A program made the translations under genes and the position numbers. From Deltaproteobacteria bacterium (lineage in GTDB: Bacteria > Desulfobacterota > Desulfarculia > JACQYL01): a DNA stretch of 64,000 nt. This document shows, one piece after another, positions 17,730-28,200 of the stretch. A model generated the notes under the pieces. The model worked only from the letters and a program-made list of their open reading frames with translations, had not been told where the DNA came from and did not search any database. The stretch spans positions 62,947-126,946 of the forward strand of contig JACQYL010000119.1 of NCBI GenBank assembly GCA_016208165.1, in the 5' to 3' direction. Each line of letters begins with the position of its first letter. Positions within the stretch are counted from its first letter, which is position 1.

Positions 17730-20528
17730 ATGCGCCGAGGGCAATGGGGCATGTGGGCCGTGTTATCGGCCCTTCTATTGATTGCGGTGCACGATACCGC
17801 TTCACGGGCTTCCGTCACCTGCAGCTACTTTGCGGAGGATTTCTCGGGGCTTTCCGCCCACACCTGGTCCTACTCCGACGGAACCTGGAACGACGCGGCG
17901 GGATTACTCGAGGTCTCCGACGTCACGGCCGGTAAGATGGCCATAGCCGAAACCGCTTTCTCGTCGCCCGAACCGTTCTTCATCGACGTGGATATCCAGT
18001 CCGTTTCCATGACCGACTCGATCGCGGCATACGCCATCTATCTGTACACTTCGGGAGATTTCTACCTTACCGTGGACGGCCGCACCGTGGACGGAGTGGC
18101 CGCTTTCGTATTTCCGAATCTGAACCAGGCCCTGCTTTCGGCCTGGGACGTCGTGGAAGGGGAATGGCACGATTCCGCCTCCACAACGCCTCCATCGGTC
18201 GTCGACTCCATCGGCCTCTCGTTCACCGGCGAAGGAGTCATTCTGAGGCTGAACCGGCAAGATACCTCCATCCGCTTCACGGGAGATTTCAGCCTCGCGA
18301 GCACGTTGCTCGATACGCTCTGGCTGATCGCCCAAGGCAACGGAACACGGCTTCGTTTCGACAATGTGTGCGCCGCTCCCCTCGGAGCGGACGGGATCGG
18401 CGACTACGACGGCATCTGGAAAGACGCCGCGGCCACGATGAACTTCTATGTCCAGACGTACACGCCGGGATCGGCGATCATTATCGGAACTCCGGATGCG
18501 AAGACGTTCTATGTTTTTTTAGAACCGGACGTTTCCGACGGGGTGGACGTCCTCGACCTGGCGGGAAAAGGCCATCGACTCGTCATGGACTTCGCTTCGG
18601 ATTCCCAGGCCTCGATCACATTGTCCCCTGCGAATGCTCCATCGAAGTCCTATTCCGTTACAAAGGCCTTCGGAATCCCCGGGGCCCCTTCCCATCACGG
18701 AATATGGAAAAGCCCGTCGTGTCAGTCCGCCACCATGAACTACTACGTGCAGACCTATGACGCCGGCTCCGGGATCGTCATTGTCACTGCAGACCTGTCG
18801 ACAATCTATGTTTTCCTGGACTCGGACGCCTCCGACGGCATGGACGCGTCCGCATTGGCCGGGACCGGGGAACGGCTTTGCATGACCTTTGAATCCGGCG
18901 GCTCGGGGGAGACCGTCGCTCGCTGCGTCGAAGCTCCCCACGGCGGGTCGGGAGGCGTCGTCAGCGCCTTCTGCACGCTCTCGAAGCCCTCGCCGGGAAC
19001 AGTGATCCTTGACCCACCCGGGCCGGACGGAACGGTCTCCGGCGCCCTGACCGGTCTCTCCGGCGGCACAAAGGTGATCTTCACCTCGACGCCGCAAGGA
19101 GAAGGAAAAGCCACCGCCAAGTATCAAATCGAAGGCGACGCCAAGGAACTTCTGGTCGAGCTTACCGCTCCGGATGCGGGAACGATCCGGTGGAACGGAG
19201 TTTCCATGGATGGGTTCGGCGCCCTCGCAGGTCCGGAGCAGACCGCATTGTCGGATCTGGCTTCGAGTCCCCTGGCAGACGCGGTGGCCCAGGTTCCCCT
19301 GGAGCTCGGATGCAACGAAAGGGAGATCGACTCCGCCTCCCTTGCGGCTCTGCTCATGCCATGGCAGATGGTGCTCAAGTATCTGACGGCGGACAGGGCG
19401 GGGGAATCCGTCCGTGTAGCGGCCTTGACGCCCTGCGGATATTTCCAGCCGGGAGACGAGACGGCGGCTTCGGGTGATGGAAGTTCCAACCAGGGCGGGG
19501 TGCTCCTCCTGGCTTATGACGCTCCCATACCCGTGGTGTTCGGCTTCTTCCCCTTCGACGACGTCGGCGCCGCGGGCGAAGCGGCCTCGAGTTTCGAGGA
19601 GACGGGTTTCACGGAATCGCAGTACGGCCCCTGCGCCGCCAAGTGCCGGGGCGCCTGCGGCGCAGACTGCGCTACGGGCAATAATAAGGCATGCAAGCCG
19701 ATCAAGACGGAAATCGAGTGCCTCAAGGATGAAACAACGGATGAATACAGCGGAATGAGCCAGAAGTGGGTCACGTACGAGTGCGGATCCCACCCCGGCT
19801 GCCGGGAACATGACGATTGCTTCGACACCTGCAACAGAACCTACGGATGCGGGAGCTGGCGGGCCGGGTTTTGCCGGCACAACACCTCCACAAATTCTTA
19901 TATTTCCGGGTGTGACACCCTGGCCTCTCAAAAGTGGGGAGCCATCAATTGCATTAAGTGGGCCCAAGGCTACGAAGGTTTGGAGAAGTTCGATCGCACG
20001 GACACTTTCGTCTATAAGGAGGGACAACCTGTCGAGGATCCCACCTGCTCGGCCAGGTCGTACAAAGGATCGGGAGCCGCTTCCATCTCCGTGGACGTCA
20101 GCGCCGATGGAGAGCACTGGGGGAATTGCTCCTCGACCGGGGGAAGCGCTTCGTTCTCGACCACCATCGAGCCCGGCAAGCTGCTCGTGCTGAGCGTGCG
20201 CCACAGTCTTTCCTGGGAATTCGGGCCTGACGGCGTTCTCTGCGACGCCAACTCCTCCTCCATGACCTACGGTCCGAATCCGGAGTACCTGGGTGTCGCC
20301 ATGCCGGACGGCGCGATCCAGTTCAATACCGGATACGATACGAACGACAACTATTCATGGAGCGGGAATTGTCTCTTTGATGAAACGCATTTCGAATGCG
20401 GAATCTCGCTGAGGCTGGGTCCCACCCACGGAACCAGGGACTGGTGGCCTTACGGCCCGGATGAATACGACTATACGTCTACGTGGACATTCCAGTTCAA
20501 CATTCCCGTTGAAGCCACGAGTAACTGA
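17730..20528 (+). CDS. Secreted protein with GxWK/YVQTY repeats and phospholipase-A2-like domain
   Basis: A 932-residue exported protein. The ATG at 17730 is preferred over an upstream TTG (17718) because GGGAG sits 5 nt before it. A signal peptide ends near residue 28. Residues about 30-215 form a beta-sandwich-like domain. Two copies of the GIWK...FYVQTY...YVFL module follow (about 228-287 and 324-387), related to those in the protein at 1556. Residues about 640-735 are Cys-rich and contain C685-GSHPG-C691-RE-H694-D695-D-C697-FDTC. This closely follows the phospholipase A2 active-site His/Asp signature, with only the first Cys of the CC pair replaced by Gly. The C-terminal 170 residues are beta-rich. 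The function as a secreted lipase is inferred. Confidence 0.75.
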   Translation: MRRGQWGMWAVLSALLLIAVHDTASRASVTCSYFAEDFSGLSAHTWSYSDGTWNDAAGLLEVSDVTAGKMAIAETAFSSPEPFFIDVDIQSVSMTDSIAAYAIYLYTSGDFYLTVDGRTVDGVAAFVFPNLNQALLSAWDVVEGEWHDSASTTPPSVVDSIGLSFTGEGVILRLNRQDTSIRFTGDFSLASTLLDTLWLIAQGNGTRLRFDNVCAAPLGADGIGDYDGIWKDAAATMNFYVQTYTPGSAIIIGTPDAKTFYVFLEPDVSDGVDVLDLAGKGHRLVMDFASDSQASITLSPANAPSKSYSVTKAFGIPGAPSHHGIWKSPSCQSATMNYYVQTYDAGSGIVIVTADLSTIYVFLDSDASDGMDASALAGTGERLCMTFESGGSGETVARCVEAPHGGSGGVVSAFCTLSKPSPGTVILDPPGPDGTVSGALTGLSGGTKVIFTSTPQGEGKATAKYQIEGDAKELLVELTAPDAGTIRWNGVSMDGFGALAGPEQTALSDLASSPLADAVAQVPLELGCNEREIDSASLAALLMPWQMVLKYLTADRAGESVRVAALTPCGYFQPGDETAASGDGSSNQGGVLLLAYDAPIPVVFGFFPFDDVGAAGEAASSFEETGFTESQYGPCAAKCRGACGADCATGNNKACKPIKTEIECLKDETTDEYSGMSQKWVTYECGSHPGCREHDDCFDTCNRTYGCGSWRAGFCRHNTSTNSYISGCDTLASQKWGAINCIKWAQGYEGLEKFDRTDTFVYKEGQPVEDPTCSARSYKGSGAASISVDVSADGEHWGNCSSTGGSASFSTTIEPGKLLVLSVRHSLSWEFGPDGVLCDANSSSMTYGPNPEYLGVAMPDGAIQFNTGYDTNDNYSWSGNCLFDETHFECGISLRLGPTHGTRDWWPYGPDEYDYTSTWTFQFNIPVEATSN

Positions 20529-20811
20529 CGCGACGCGGTCGCCCGGGTCCGTCCCATCATAGCAGGATGTGTTGCTTCTTGGGCAGGATTAGCAGGCGCA
20601 AGATGTAGGGGGCAATGGTGAGGATAGCGACGCTTGTCTGCAGTTCAACGGGTGATGTTGGCTTAATAAGAGTCAAAACGAGACTTGACCCCTTTACACA
20701 TAGTCCTTGCATTCCCGGTTCGGACAGAAACATTTCTCAAATTCGGTCATCGATTGCCTCCGCATGAAAGGTAAATTCACTCTTAAATAATCATAATCAG
20801 GATTCTTTCAA

Positions 20812-21669
20812 ATGTCAACTAAATGGGGACACAACCAACTGATTGATAGGCTTAAGGAACTCAGAGAATCGCGCGGTAAGAATTGCGAGGCGATCGCGAA
20901 TTTCCTTGTTAACTTTGGTAAATGTGCAGCCTTAATACACAAGTGTCTTCCCATAGTTGGAAAGGATCAGACCTTAATCGACCAGCTCAAGAGATCCTAT
21001 GTGGTCTCGCTTGTCTCTATTTTAGAGACCTTTTATCGTGATCTTTTGGTGCAAACGTGCAACGATGAGCCTGAACTATTAAAAGATGCGCTGCTTCATG
21101 CCAAGAAAAAACCTAAGCCCATCCCAGAGGAAGTTAACAGCTCTCAGGAATTTGAAATCAACGCTCCAGAATGGCTTGTCTTGTATCTGAATCTTCAAAA
21201 TTTAGACCAAATAAAATACGCCATGAATCCTTTATCCCCTGGTGGAAACTACTTTGATGCCCTCGATTTTTACGAAGGGACATGGTGTGTTCTAAAAAAA
21301 AGTCCCGAAAATAAGGCTCATATTGAATTCCCGAACGGCTGGAGAAACGACTTCAAAGAGTTATTTCATGAACGACATAGGTATGTACACGATGGTAATA
21401 GCCCATGCACTATGAGCAACGATAGGATGGCGCTAATGGAATTTCTAGTTCTACTTATCGCGCAAACAACTGCAATGCTTCTCAAGATAAAGTTTAGGAA
21501 GGGGGGGGTCTTTATGTCTAGTCTTGGGGTGCCGGCGTTTTGGACGGTAGATGCCTTAATAAGCGACGATTGGGTGGCGTTGGACGACGAGCCCGGCGGT
21601 TCTGGAGAGGCAGACTCAAACGTTGAGAACAAGGATTGCAGGGCGCCAGCCGTTTGGTATGAGATTTAA
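20812..21669 (+). CDS. HEPN-like hypothetical protein, probably horizontally acquired
   Basis: A 285-residue soluble protein. Its composition is clearly more AT-rich than its neighbours. R188-x4-H193 in ERHRYVHDG fits the Rx4-6H motif of HEPN nucleases, in a helical context like the RiboL-PSP-HEPN and MAE_28990-type families. No start-site alternative is competitive; a weak AGGA lies upstream. No antitoxin or nucleotidyltransferase partner is adjacent, unlike the usual HEPN/MNT pairs. The last 50 residues are acidic and low-complexity. An RNase or stress/defence role is inferred from the family only. Confidence 0.6.
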   Translation: MSTKWGHNQLIDRLKELRESRGKNCEAIANFLVNFGKCAALIHKCLPIVGKDQTLIDQLKRSYVVSLVSILETFYRDLLVQTCNDEPELLKDALLHAKKKPKPIPEEVNSSQEFEINAPEWLVLYLNLQNLDQIKYAMNPLSPGGNYFDALDFYEGTWCVLKKSPENKAHIEFPNGWRNDFKELFHERHRYVHDGNSPCTMSNDRMALMEFLVLLIAQTTAMLLKIKFRKGGVFMSSLGVPAFWTVDALISDDWVALDDEPGGSGEADSNVENKDCRAPAVWYEI

Positions 21670-22187
21670 TTGGCAAAATCAGAGGCACCTGCTTTGGATT
21701 CAAAAAGCTGCGGTTCCCTCGTTTGTGTTTTTCTCAATCCATCCGCCAAAAAACACATAATCCACTGTGAATTTTTCTCAAATCGCATTCCAGGCCATCT
21801 CCCCCGAATTCCTTGCCCTGAGCCCATTTCAACCTTTTTCAAGGCTTTTCAACTTTTCTCAAACCATCCGTCTCCTCACAATGGCCACCGGTTTGTTCGG
21901 CCTGTCGTTATCCTCGCAATAACAAGGCCGGAAAGACTCCTCGTCGATCATGGGAAGCACCAAGCGCCGGAACGGACCGGCCCATGTTTTCTCCAATCCC
22001 TCGATCCTGGTGGCGGGAAGGCAGCTATCGTGGTCGAAAATGGTCTTTTGCGTTCTCTTGAGCCGGAACAAAACAACCCCCCCGTAGGACATATTGTTAA
22101 TTAAATCAGATACTTATTATACAAGGCCCAAAAAAAAATCAACCCCTAAATACCACTTTTACTCATATTTTCAACTAGATAGCTTTG
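21670..22187. other. AT-rich noncoding stretch after HEPN-like gene
   Basis: No gene seen. The composition stays AT-rich, with T-rich patches around 21725-21860 and A-runs near 22120-22150. The corrinoid-protein fragment on the minus strand should continue into its left end but does not. Confidence 0.4.
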
Positions 22188-22514
22188 CTAAGAGGTTTTT
22201 ACGAACTCAACAAGCTTGTGGTGATCCGACAGGACACAGATGGCCATCTTCGGTTGATTCTTCCTGGCGGGATCCGCGGGAGGAAGAATCTCGTCCACCA
22301 GGTCTTCGCAGATTCGTCCGGCCATATAGACTTGCGATAAAGCCACGGTTCCCTCCTGCCATCTTGTACCGATGCGCTCAAGTGCAGCAATAACAACCTG
22401 CTCAACGAAATTGATCGGGGTAGCCCGGTTCCTTTCGGAATCCAGTATGTGTTTCGCCGAGAGTTTGTCCAGGATTAGGAGCGCAGCCATAAAATCATCG
22501 ATACGGTTAGCCAT
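22188..22514 (-). pseudogene. Truncated corrinoid (B12-binding) protein
   Basis: A 108-residue protein with a good ribosome binding site (AAGGAAGG). It matches the N-terminal helical cap of methyltransferase-type corrinoid proteins: ALERIGTRWQEGTVALSQVYMAGRICEDLV. It then enters the B12-binding domain at KMAICVLSDHHKL and stops. The D-x-H-x-x-G cobalt-ligand motif is broken (DHHKLV) and about 100 residues of the Rossmann domain are missing. It is therefore very likely a remnant, although the cap alone could still be translated. Confidence 0.65.
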
Positions 22515-22583
22515 GATTCCCTTCCTTGAAATCCATTCACTTTTGCTTCTTCAATTATCGTCAAATTTCCAATGATCTTGAGG

Positions 22584-22925
22584 CTAATGACGTGCAACTC
22601 CTCCAATATTCATGGTGGAGGACTTGTTCGATGAATGCAAGGCCCGGACTGAAACGTCCCCCGTATGCTCCATACCTCCTTCGGCCGGGATCTTGCCGTC
22701 CTCGATCAGCGATTGACCGAGCCTGTCCCTTTTCTTGCCAAGGTCCTGGAGTTTCTGCCAGTCGGCAAAAAAGGCTGTCATGGCTTCGTTATATCCCCGT
22801 GCGGCCTGGGCCGCCGTGTCGATTTGACCCAGGTGTTGTTTCGTTCGAGTGATTTTTCGCAACTCCTCGAGTTTGGCCTCGACGGCCCGGAAATTTTTTT
22901 CCCCTTCGATAGAGAACGCCGATGT
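22584..22925 (-). pseudogene. Chemoreceptor sensor-domain fragment
   Basis: An open frame lacking a credible start codon that reads EGEKNFRAVEAKLEELRK, then LGQIDTAAQAARGYNEAM and FADWQKLQDLGKKRD. This pattern (EKNF followed by long amphipathic helices with AxxYxxAF) is typical of the helical periplasmic sensor domain of methyl-accepting chemotaxis proteins. The transmembrane, HAMP and signalling regions are absent on both sides, and a stop lies immediately upstream. I read it as a deletion remnant. Confidence 0.4.
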
Positions 22926-23127
22926 CCCTTACGGCTCAGGAAAGCCAATATACAGGAATCACCCGATTCAGCTCATGTGATCCTTGTGCGACCATTGGGC
23001 TGAAAAAGAGTTGGCGGAGCGCATCGACGCGAGGACTCAGGTTTTGACGGTAACGGCGTTTCGGCAGGCAGCAAGCGCAACGCAGCTTGCTCCCGCCCGA
23101 TGGATCGAAGCGCCGCCTTCGAGTCCC

Positions 23128-23143
23128 CTCTCCCGCGGGAGAG
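23128..23143. repeat. 16-bp perfect palindrome
   Basis: CTCTCCCGCGGGAGAG is a perfect palindrome 40 bp before the multiheme cytochrome start. It resembles dispersed CCCTCTCCCGCGGGAGAGGG repeats common in GC-rich genomes. It could form a hairpin in the leader RNA. Confidence 0.5.
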
Positions 23144-23181
23144 CGGGAGTTTGCCCTAAATATGTTTTGGAGGAACAGCCC

Positions 23182-25047
23182 ATGAATGCGAAGCATCTTT
23201 GTATGGTGCTGCTTTGCTGCGCCCTGATCTCCGGCCTCTCGGTCGCGGCCCAGGCAACGCCGTCGGTCCCGACCTTGTGCGTGCAGACGTTCGGGACGAA
23301 GGTATACGTTTCCTGGAACGTGGTGGAAGGTTTGAGCAAGTACGTTCTTTCATACGCCCCGGCTCCCTATACGGGCCCGGCGTCCATCGCAAGCGCGGAC
23401 ATGGGCGGTGGAGTCGGCGTGTGGGCCGACCTCTGGCCGGGAGCTTCCTTTTATTTGGCGGTCCAATCCAGTGACGGCGTTGAAATGGGCAACTACTCCA
23501 ACATCGAATATTTCGCTCTGCCGGCGTCGGGTTCGGACGCCTACCAGGTGTTCGCTTTCAATGACCTCGGAATGCACTGCTACGACTCGGACTTCTCGGT
23601 ATTCTCCGTTCTTCCGCTCTTCAACGTGCTTCATGCCCAAGTCGTCCAAAAAGGAGATCCGCCCCGGATTGTGGGCGACTCCGTCGACGTCATGTACAAG
23701 TCCCTGGCCGATCCGTCCGGATCCATCAACACCACTAGCATAGGAAAAACGAACTTCTGGGACTACGTATTTGCCCTTTTCGGCTTGAACCCGCCGCCCG
23801 ATGAAGGAGTGTTGGGCGCAAGAATGCCCGGAGCCGGCAATGCGGCCCAGCCCTTTGCCTGGGCGAACGGTCCCAAGAACTGGTTTTCCGCGGAGGGCAT
23901 CCCCATCACGGCGTTTGACGACAATTCCCAACTCAACTCGTATGCTTTGATGAACGTTCAAGCATCCAATCCGGCCGATGGGACGGTGCTTTCCTCTCTG
24001 CCCGTGGTTATTCCCGCCTCAGACGAGGTGTCCTGTGACGCGTGCCATCTCACCGGGCAGGTCGCCGCTGCGCTTTCAGGCATTGCGTGGAGCCGGAACA
24101 GCGATCCGTCACGCCAATCCAGGGAAAACATCCTGCTTCTGCACGATTTCAGGAACGGGACCAACTTGTTCAACAACCAGCCCGTTCTTTGCTCGGCCTG
24201 TCACTATTCCCTTGCACTGGATCTGGCCCAACAAGGGCCGCAGGGACCTCAGCTGCAGAACCCATACATGTCCCGGGCCGTCCACAATTGGCATGCTTCC
24301 CGGATCACGGAAGTTCCCCCCAGCGGGAATGTCTGTTTCTATTGCCATCCGGGTGAAAAGACACAATGCGCCCGCGGCGCCATGGACACGGCGGGTCTCG
24401 TTTGTCTGGACTGTCACGGAAACCTGTTTGCCGTGGGTAGGGCCGGCCGGCAACCCTGGATCGACCTGCCCAAGTGTCAGTCCTGCCACACCGGAGACGC
24501 GCTCAACAATGTCGATGGTCAGATGATCCGGCGAACGGCCTACACGGACAGCCCCAACGTCGCCACCCCCATTGTTGCGACCAATCAGCGGTTTGCCGAG
24601 CAGACCGACACCTTGTTCCGCAATAGTCTGGGGCACAGTGGTGTGGCGTGCGAGTCCTGCCATGGAAGCCCCCATGCGATTTGGCCGAGCCGGGAAGCCA
24701 ACGACAACCTTGCTGCGACCCGAATTCAGGGACACGACGGCATGATCATCGAATGTACGGCCTGTCACGGAAGCGAGCTACCGCTCACTCTCCAGGGTCC
24801 TCATGGTATGCACAACGTGAACAGCCCGAACTGGGTCTATCGCCATGAGGAGATAGCCGGCCAGCAAGCCTGCGGAACCTGTCACGGCGCCGACGGCAAC
24901 GGAACGGTCCTTTCGAAGGCCGCGGCGAACAGGACGTTTTCAGTCGAGGAAGAAGACGAAGACAACGACAGGGCGACTGTCGGCATCCTTAAGGGGACGC
25001 AGATCGGATGCGGTCTGTGCCATGAAAATAAGATTACACACGAATAA
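23182..25047 (+). CDS. Nine-heme secreted c-type cytochrome
   Basis: A 621-residue exported protein. The start is the ATG at 23182 with TTGGAGGA upstream, not the longer frame, which lacks a ribosome binding site. A signal peptide (VLLCCALISGLSVAAQA) is followed by a fibronectin-III-like domain (about 28-115) and a region containing FNDLGMHCYDSDFSVFSVLP. Nine CxxCH motifs occupy the C-terminal half: CDACH, CSACH, CFYCH, CLDCH, CQSCH, CESCH, CTACH, CGTCH and CGLCH. Distal His ligands are abundant. It probably carries electrons in the periplasm or at the cell surface. No partner oxidoreductase is adjacent. Confidence 0.85.
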   Translation: MNAKHLCMVLLCCALISGLSVAAQATPSVPTLCVQTFGTKVYVSWNVVEGLSKYVLSYAPAPYTGPASIASADMGGGVGVWADLWPGASFYLAVQSSDGVEMGNYSNIEYFALPASGSDAYQVFAFNDLGMHCYDSDFSVFSVLPLFNVLHAQVVQKGDPPRIVGDSVDVMYKSLADPSGSINTTSIGKTNFWDYVFALFGLNPPPDEGVLGARMPGAGNAAQPFAWANGPKNWFSAEGIPITAFDDNSQLNSYALMNVQASNPADGTVLSSLPVVIPASDEVSCDACHLTGQVAAALSGIAWSRNSDPSRQSRENILLLHDFRNGTNLFNNQPVLCSACHYSLALDLAQQGPQGPQLQNPYMSRAVHNWHASRITEVPPSGNVCFYCHPGEKTQCARGAMDTAGLVCLDCHGNLFAVGRAGRQPWIDLPKCQSCHTGDALNNVDGQMIRRTAYTDSPNVATPIVATNQRFAEQTDTLFRNSLGHSGVACESCHGSPHAIWPSREANDNLAATRIQGHDGMIIECTACHGSELPLTLQGPHGMHNVNSPNWVYRHEEIAGQQACGTCHGADGNGTVLSKAAANRTFSVEEEDEDNDRATVGILKGTQIGCGLCHENKITHE

Positions 25048-25265
25048 GTGAATCACGGACGGGGGCGTCTTCCGGCAACGGGAGACGTCCGCAACCTGTT
25101 GATCGCGGCAAAAAGGTTGCTCACCCGTAATTTTTGAAAGGAGCCCGCCGCAAGTGACGGCGGCCGGGTTCCACCCTGCGCGCCTCCTTGGTTGCTCCTC
25201 GAAACAGGTGAAGTTTGGCGGGAGGGTCGAAGAAAACCATCTGACTCATCCGGTGAGCGCTCTTT

Positions 25266-28200
25266 CTACGTCGTTCTATGTCGTTTAGACCGACCGGCCA
25301 GGAAGGTCTGCAACCGGTCCATGTATACGTAGAAGACGGGGGTCACGACAAGAGTCAGAAACTGGGAAAAGAGCAGTCCTCCCACGACCGCCAGGCCCAA
25401 AGGCCTGCGTGATTCAGCCCCGGCGCCAAAACCCAGCGCGATGGGAAGCGTTCCCATGAGGGCCGCCATCGTGGTCATCATGATGGGCCGAAACCGGACG
25501 ACACAAGCCTCGTAGATGGCATCCACCGGCCCTTTGCCCTCTGTTCGTTGGCTCTCGATGGCGAAGTCGATCATAATGATGCCGTTCTTCTTGACGAGTC
25601 CCACGAGCATGATGATGCCGACGAAGGCATAGATGCTTAATTCCACGCGAAAGAGATAGAGGGTGACCAGGGCGCCGAAGCCCGCAAAAGGAAGGGCCGA
25701 CAGAATCGTGATCGGATGGATGAAACTCTCGTAGAGAATTCCCAGCACCATGTAAATGACTAGAATGGCCAACAGCAGGAGGAGTCCCAGGCCGCTCACC
25801 GAGGAGCGAAAAGCCTCCGCCGTTCCTTGGAAGCTCGTGGTGATCGTGGCCGGCAGGGTTTCCCCGGCTAGCTTCTGCACTTCACTCACCGCCTGGCCCA
25901 GGGGGAAGTCCGGCTTCAGGTTGAAGGACAGGGTCAACGAAGGGACTTGACCCGTGTGGTTGATGGAAAGCGGCCCCAAACCCTCACTCATGTTCGCAAC
26001 GGCTTTGAGCGGGACAAGGCGGCCGTCCCGAGAACGGACGTACAGCAGGGACAAGGCGGAGGGGTCGCGTTGGTAGCGCGGCTCCACCTCGAGAATGACT
26101 TCATAGGTATTGGTTTGCGTGTAAATGGTCGAGACCTGTCGGGAACCATAGGCGTAGTAAAGCGCGTCCTCGATCTGCTCCGCCGTTATGCCCAGAGTGG
26201 CAGCCTTGTTCCTGTCGATGTCCACGACCACCTGAGGGTTTTTGATCTCCAGATCGGTCGTGACGTCCTGCAGCCCGTCCAGGGCGTGCATCTTCTGCTC
26301 CAGGATTTGGCCGTACTTGTACAACTCCTCCGTGTCCGAACTCTGGAGCGTCAGCTGGTACTGGCTCTTGGTCAAGCGCCCTCCGATATTGATGGGCGGC
26401 GGGTTCTGTAGAAAAACCATCATTCCAGGGATCTTGGACAGTTTGGGGCGGAGTTCCTCGATGACCTCGTCCGCTGAAAGCTCCCGCTGGGATTTGGGTT
26501 TGAGGTGCATGAACGCAATGCCGGTGTTGCTGCTCGTGTTGCCTCTGGCGCCCGCGCTCGAGAAGAATCGCTCCACGTTCGGATCTTTCTGAATCACAGC
26601 GGCCACGGCCTGTTGATGCTCGAACAACGCCTCGCTCGAGATCCCTTCCCGGGCCTGGGTGAACGCTACGATGGCCGACCTGTCCTCGTTGGGCAGGAAT
26701 CCTTTTGGGAGGACCATGAAGAGACCTACCGTCGCGAGAAGAACTACGGCTGAGAAGATCATAACCGGCAGCGGATGCCGAAGGCTCCATTTCAGACCCC
26801 ACTCGTACAGACTCAGCATTTTATCGAACACCCGCTCCGAATAGTTGTAGATCGCACCATGAGAAACCTCGGACTTAGGCTTCAGGAACCGGCTCGAAAG
26901 CATGGGCGTCAGGGTGAGGGAGACGAAACCGGAGATGAGAATGGCGGCCGCGATGGTAACGGCGAATTCGTGGAAGAGACGGCCGATGATCCCGCCCATG
27001 AGCAACACCGGGATGAAGACAGCCGCCAGAGAGAAGGTCATGGAGAGGATGGTGAAGCCGATTTCACGCGACCCCTTGAGGGCCGCTTCGAAAGGCCCTA
27101 CTCCCAACTCCATGTGCCGGACGATGTTTTCCAGCATGACGATGGCGTCATCCACCACGAAGCCCACCGAGAGTGTGAGCGCCATGAGGGAAAGGTTGTC
27201 GAGGCTGTACCCCAGGAAGTACATGACCGCGAAGGTCCCTACGATGGACAAGGGAAGAGCGAGGCTGGGTATGACGGTTGCCGACAGGTTTCTCAGGAAC
27301 AGGAAGATGACGAGAACTACGAGAAACAAAGTGAGCAATAACGTGAACTGGACGTCCCGCACCGAGTCCCGGATGGATTCCGAACGGTCGTAGAGTACGT
27401 AAAGCGATACGGACGCCGGAATCTGCTTTTCAAGAGTGGAAATAAGGCCGCGCACGGCGCCCGCGACCTGGACCGTGTTAGTGCCGGGTTGTCTCTGTAT
27501 CGCCAGGATGATCGAGCGGTCATTGTGAGCGGCGTCCACGTACCATGCTGCGGTCTTGTCGTTCTCGACGCTGTCGAGGACAACTCCGAGGTCCTCCAAA
27601 CGGACGGGACCGCCGTTTCGGTAGGCCACGATAAGGGGCCTGAACGCGGCGGCGTCCTCGAGCTGGCCCGTGGCCTGCACCGTGTATGCCACATGCGGTC
27701 CATAAAGGGTTCCCGTGGGCAGGTTCACGTTTCCTTCCCCGACCGCAAGGGCCACTTCATCCAGCCCGATGCCTTTGTTCGCGAGGCTGTTGGGGTTCAC
27801 CTGGATACGAACCGCGTATTTCTGGGAGCCATAGACCAACACCTGCGCCACCCCGCTCACCATCGAGATGCGTTGGGCCAAAATCGTCTCACCGTATTCG
27901 TCCAAGGTGGAAAGGGGCAAGGTGGAGGATGTGAGGGCGAGGTACAGGATGGGCTGAGCCGCGGGATTCACCTTCTGATACGAAGGCGGGCTGGGCATGT
28001 CGTCCGGAAGCTGCTTTTGCGCCACCGAGATCGCCGCCTGGACATCCTGAGCCGCTGCGTCCAGGTCCCGGCTCAAATTAAACTGGAGAGAGATGTTGGT
28101 GGCGCCGAGCCGGCTTGAAGAGGTCATCGAGTCCAGCCCGGCGATGGTGGAGAACTGCTTCTCCAAAGGAGTCGCCACGGCCGAGGCCATGGTTTCCGGG

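Noticed and set aside
18519-20204. 561-residue open frame on the minus strand
   Set aside because: It lies antisense to the secreted PLA2-like gene, whose signal peptide, repeats and Cys pattern show it is the coding strand.
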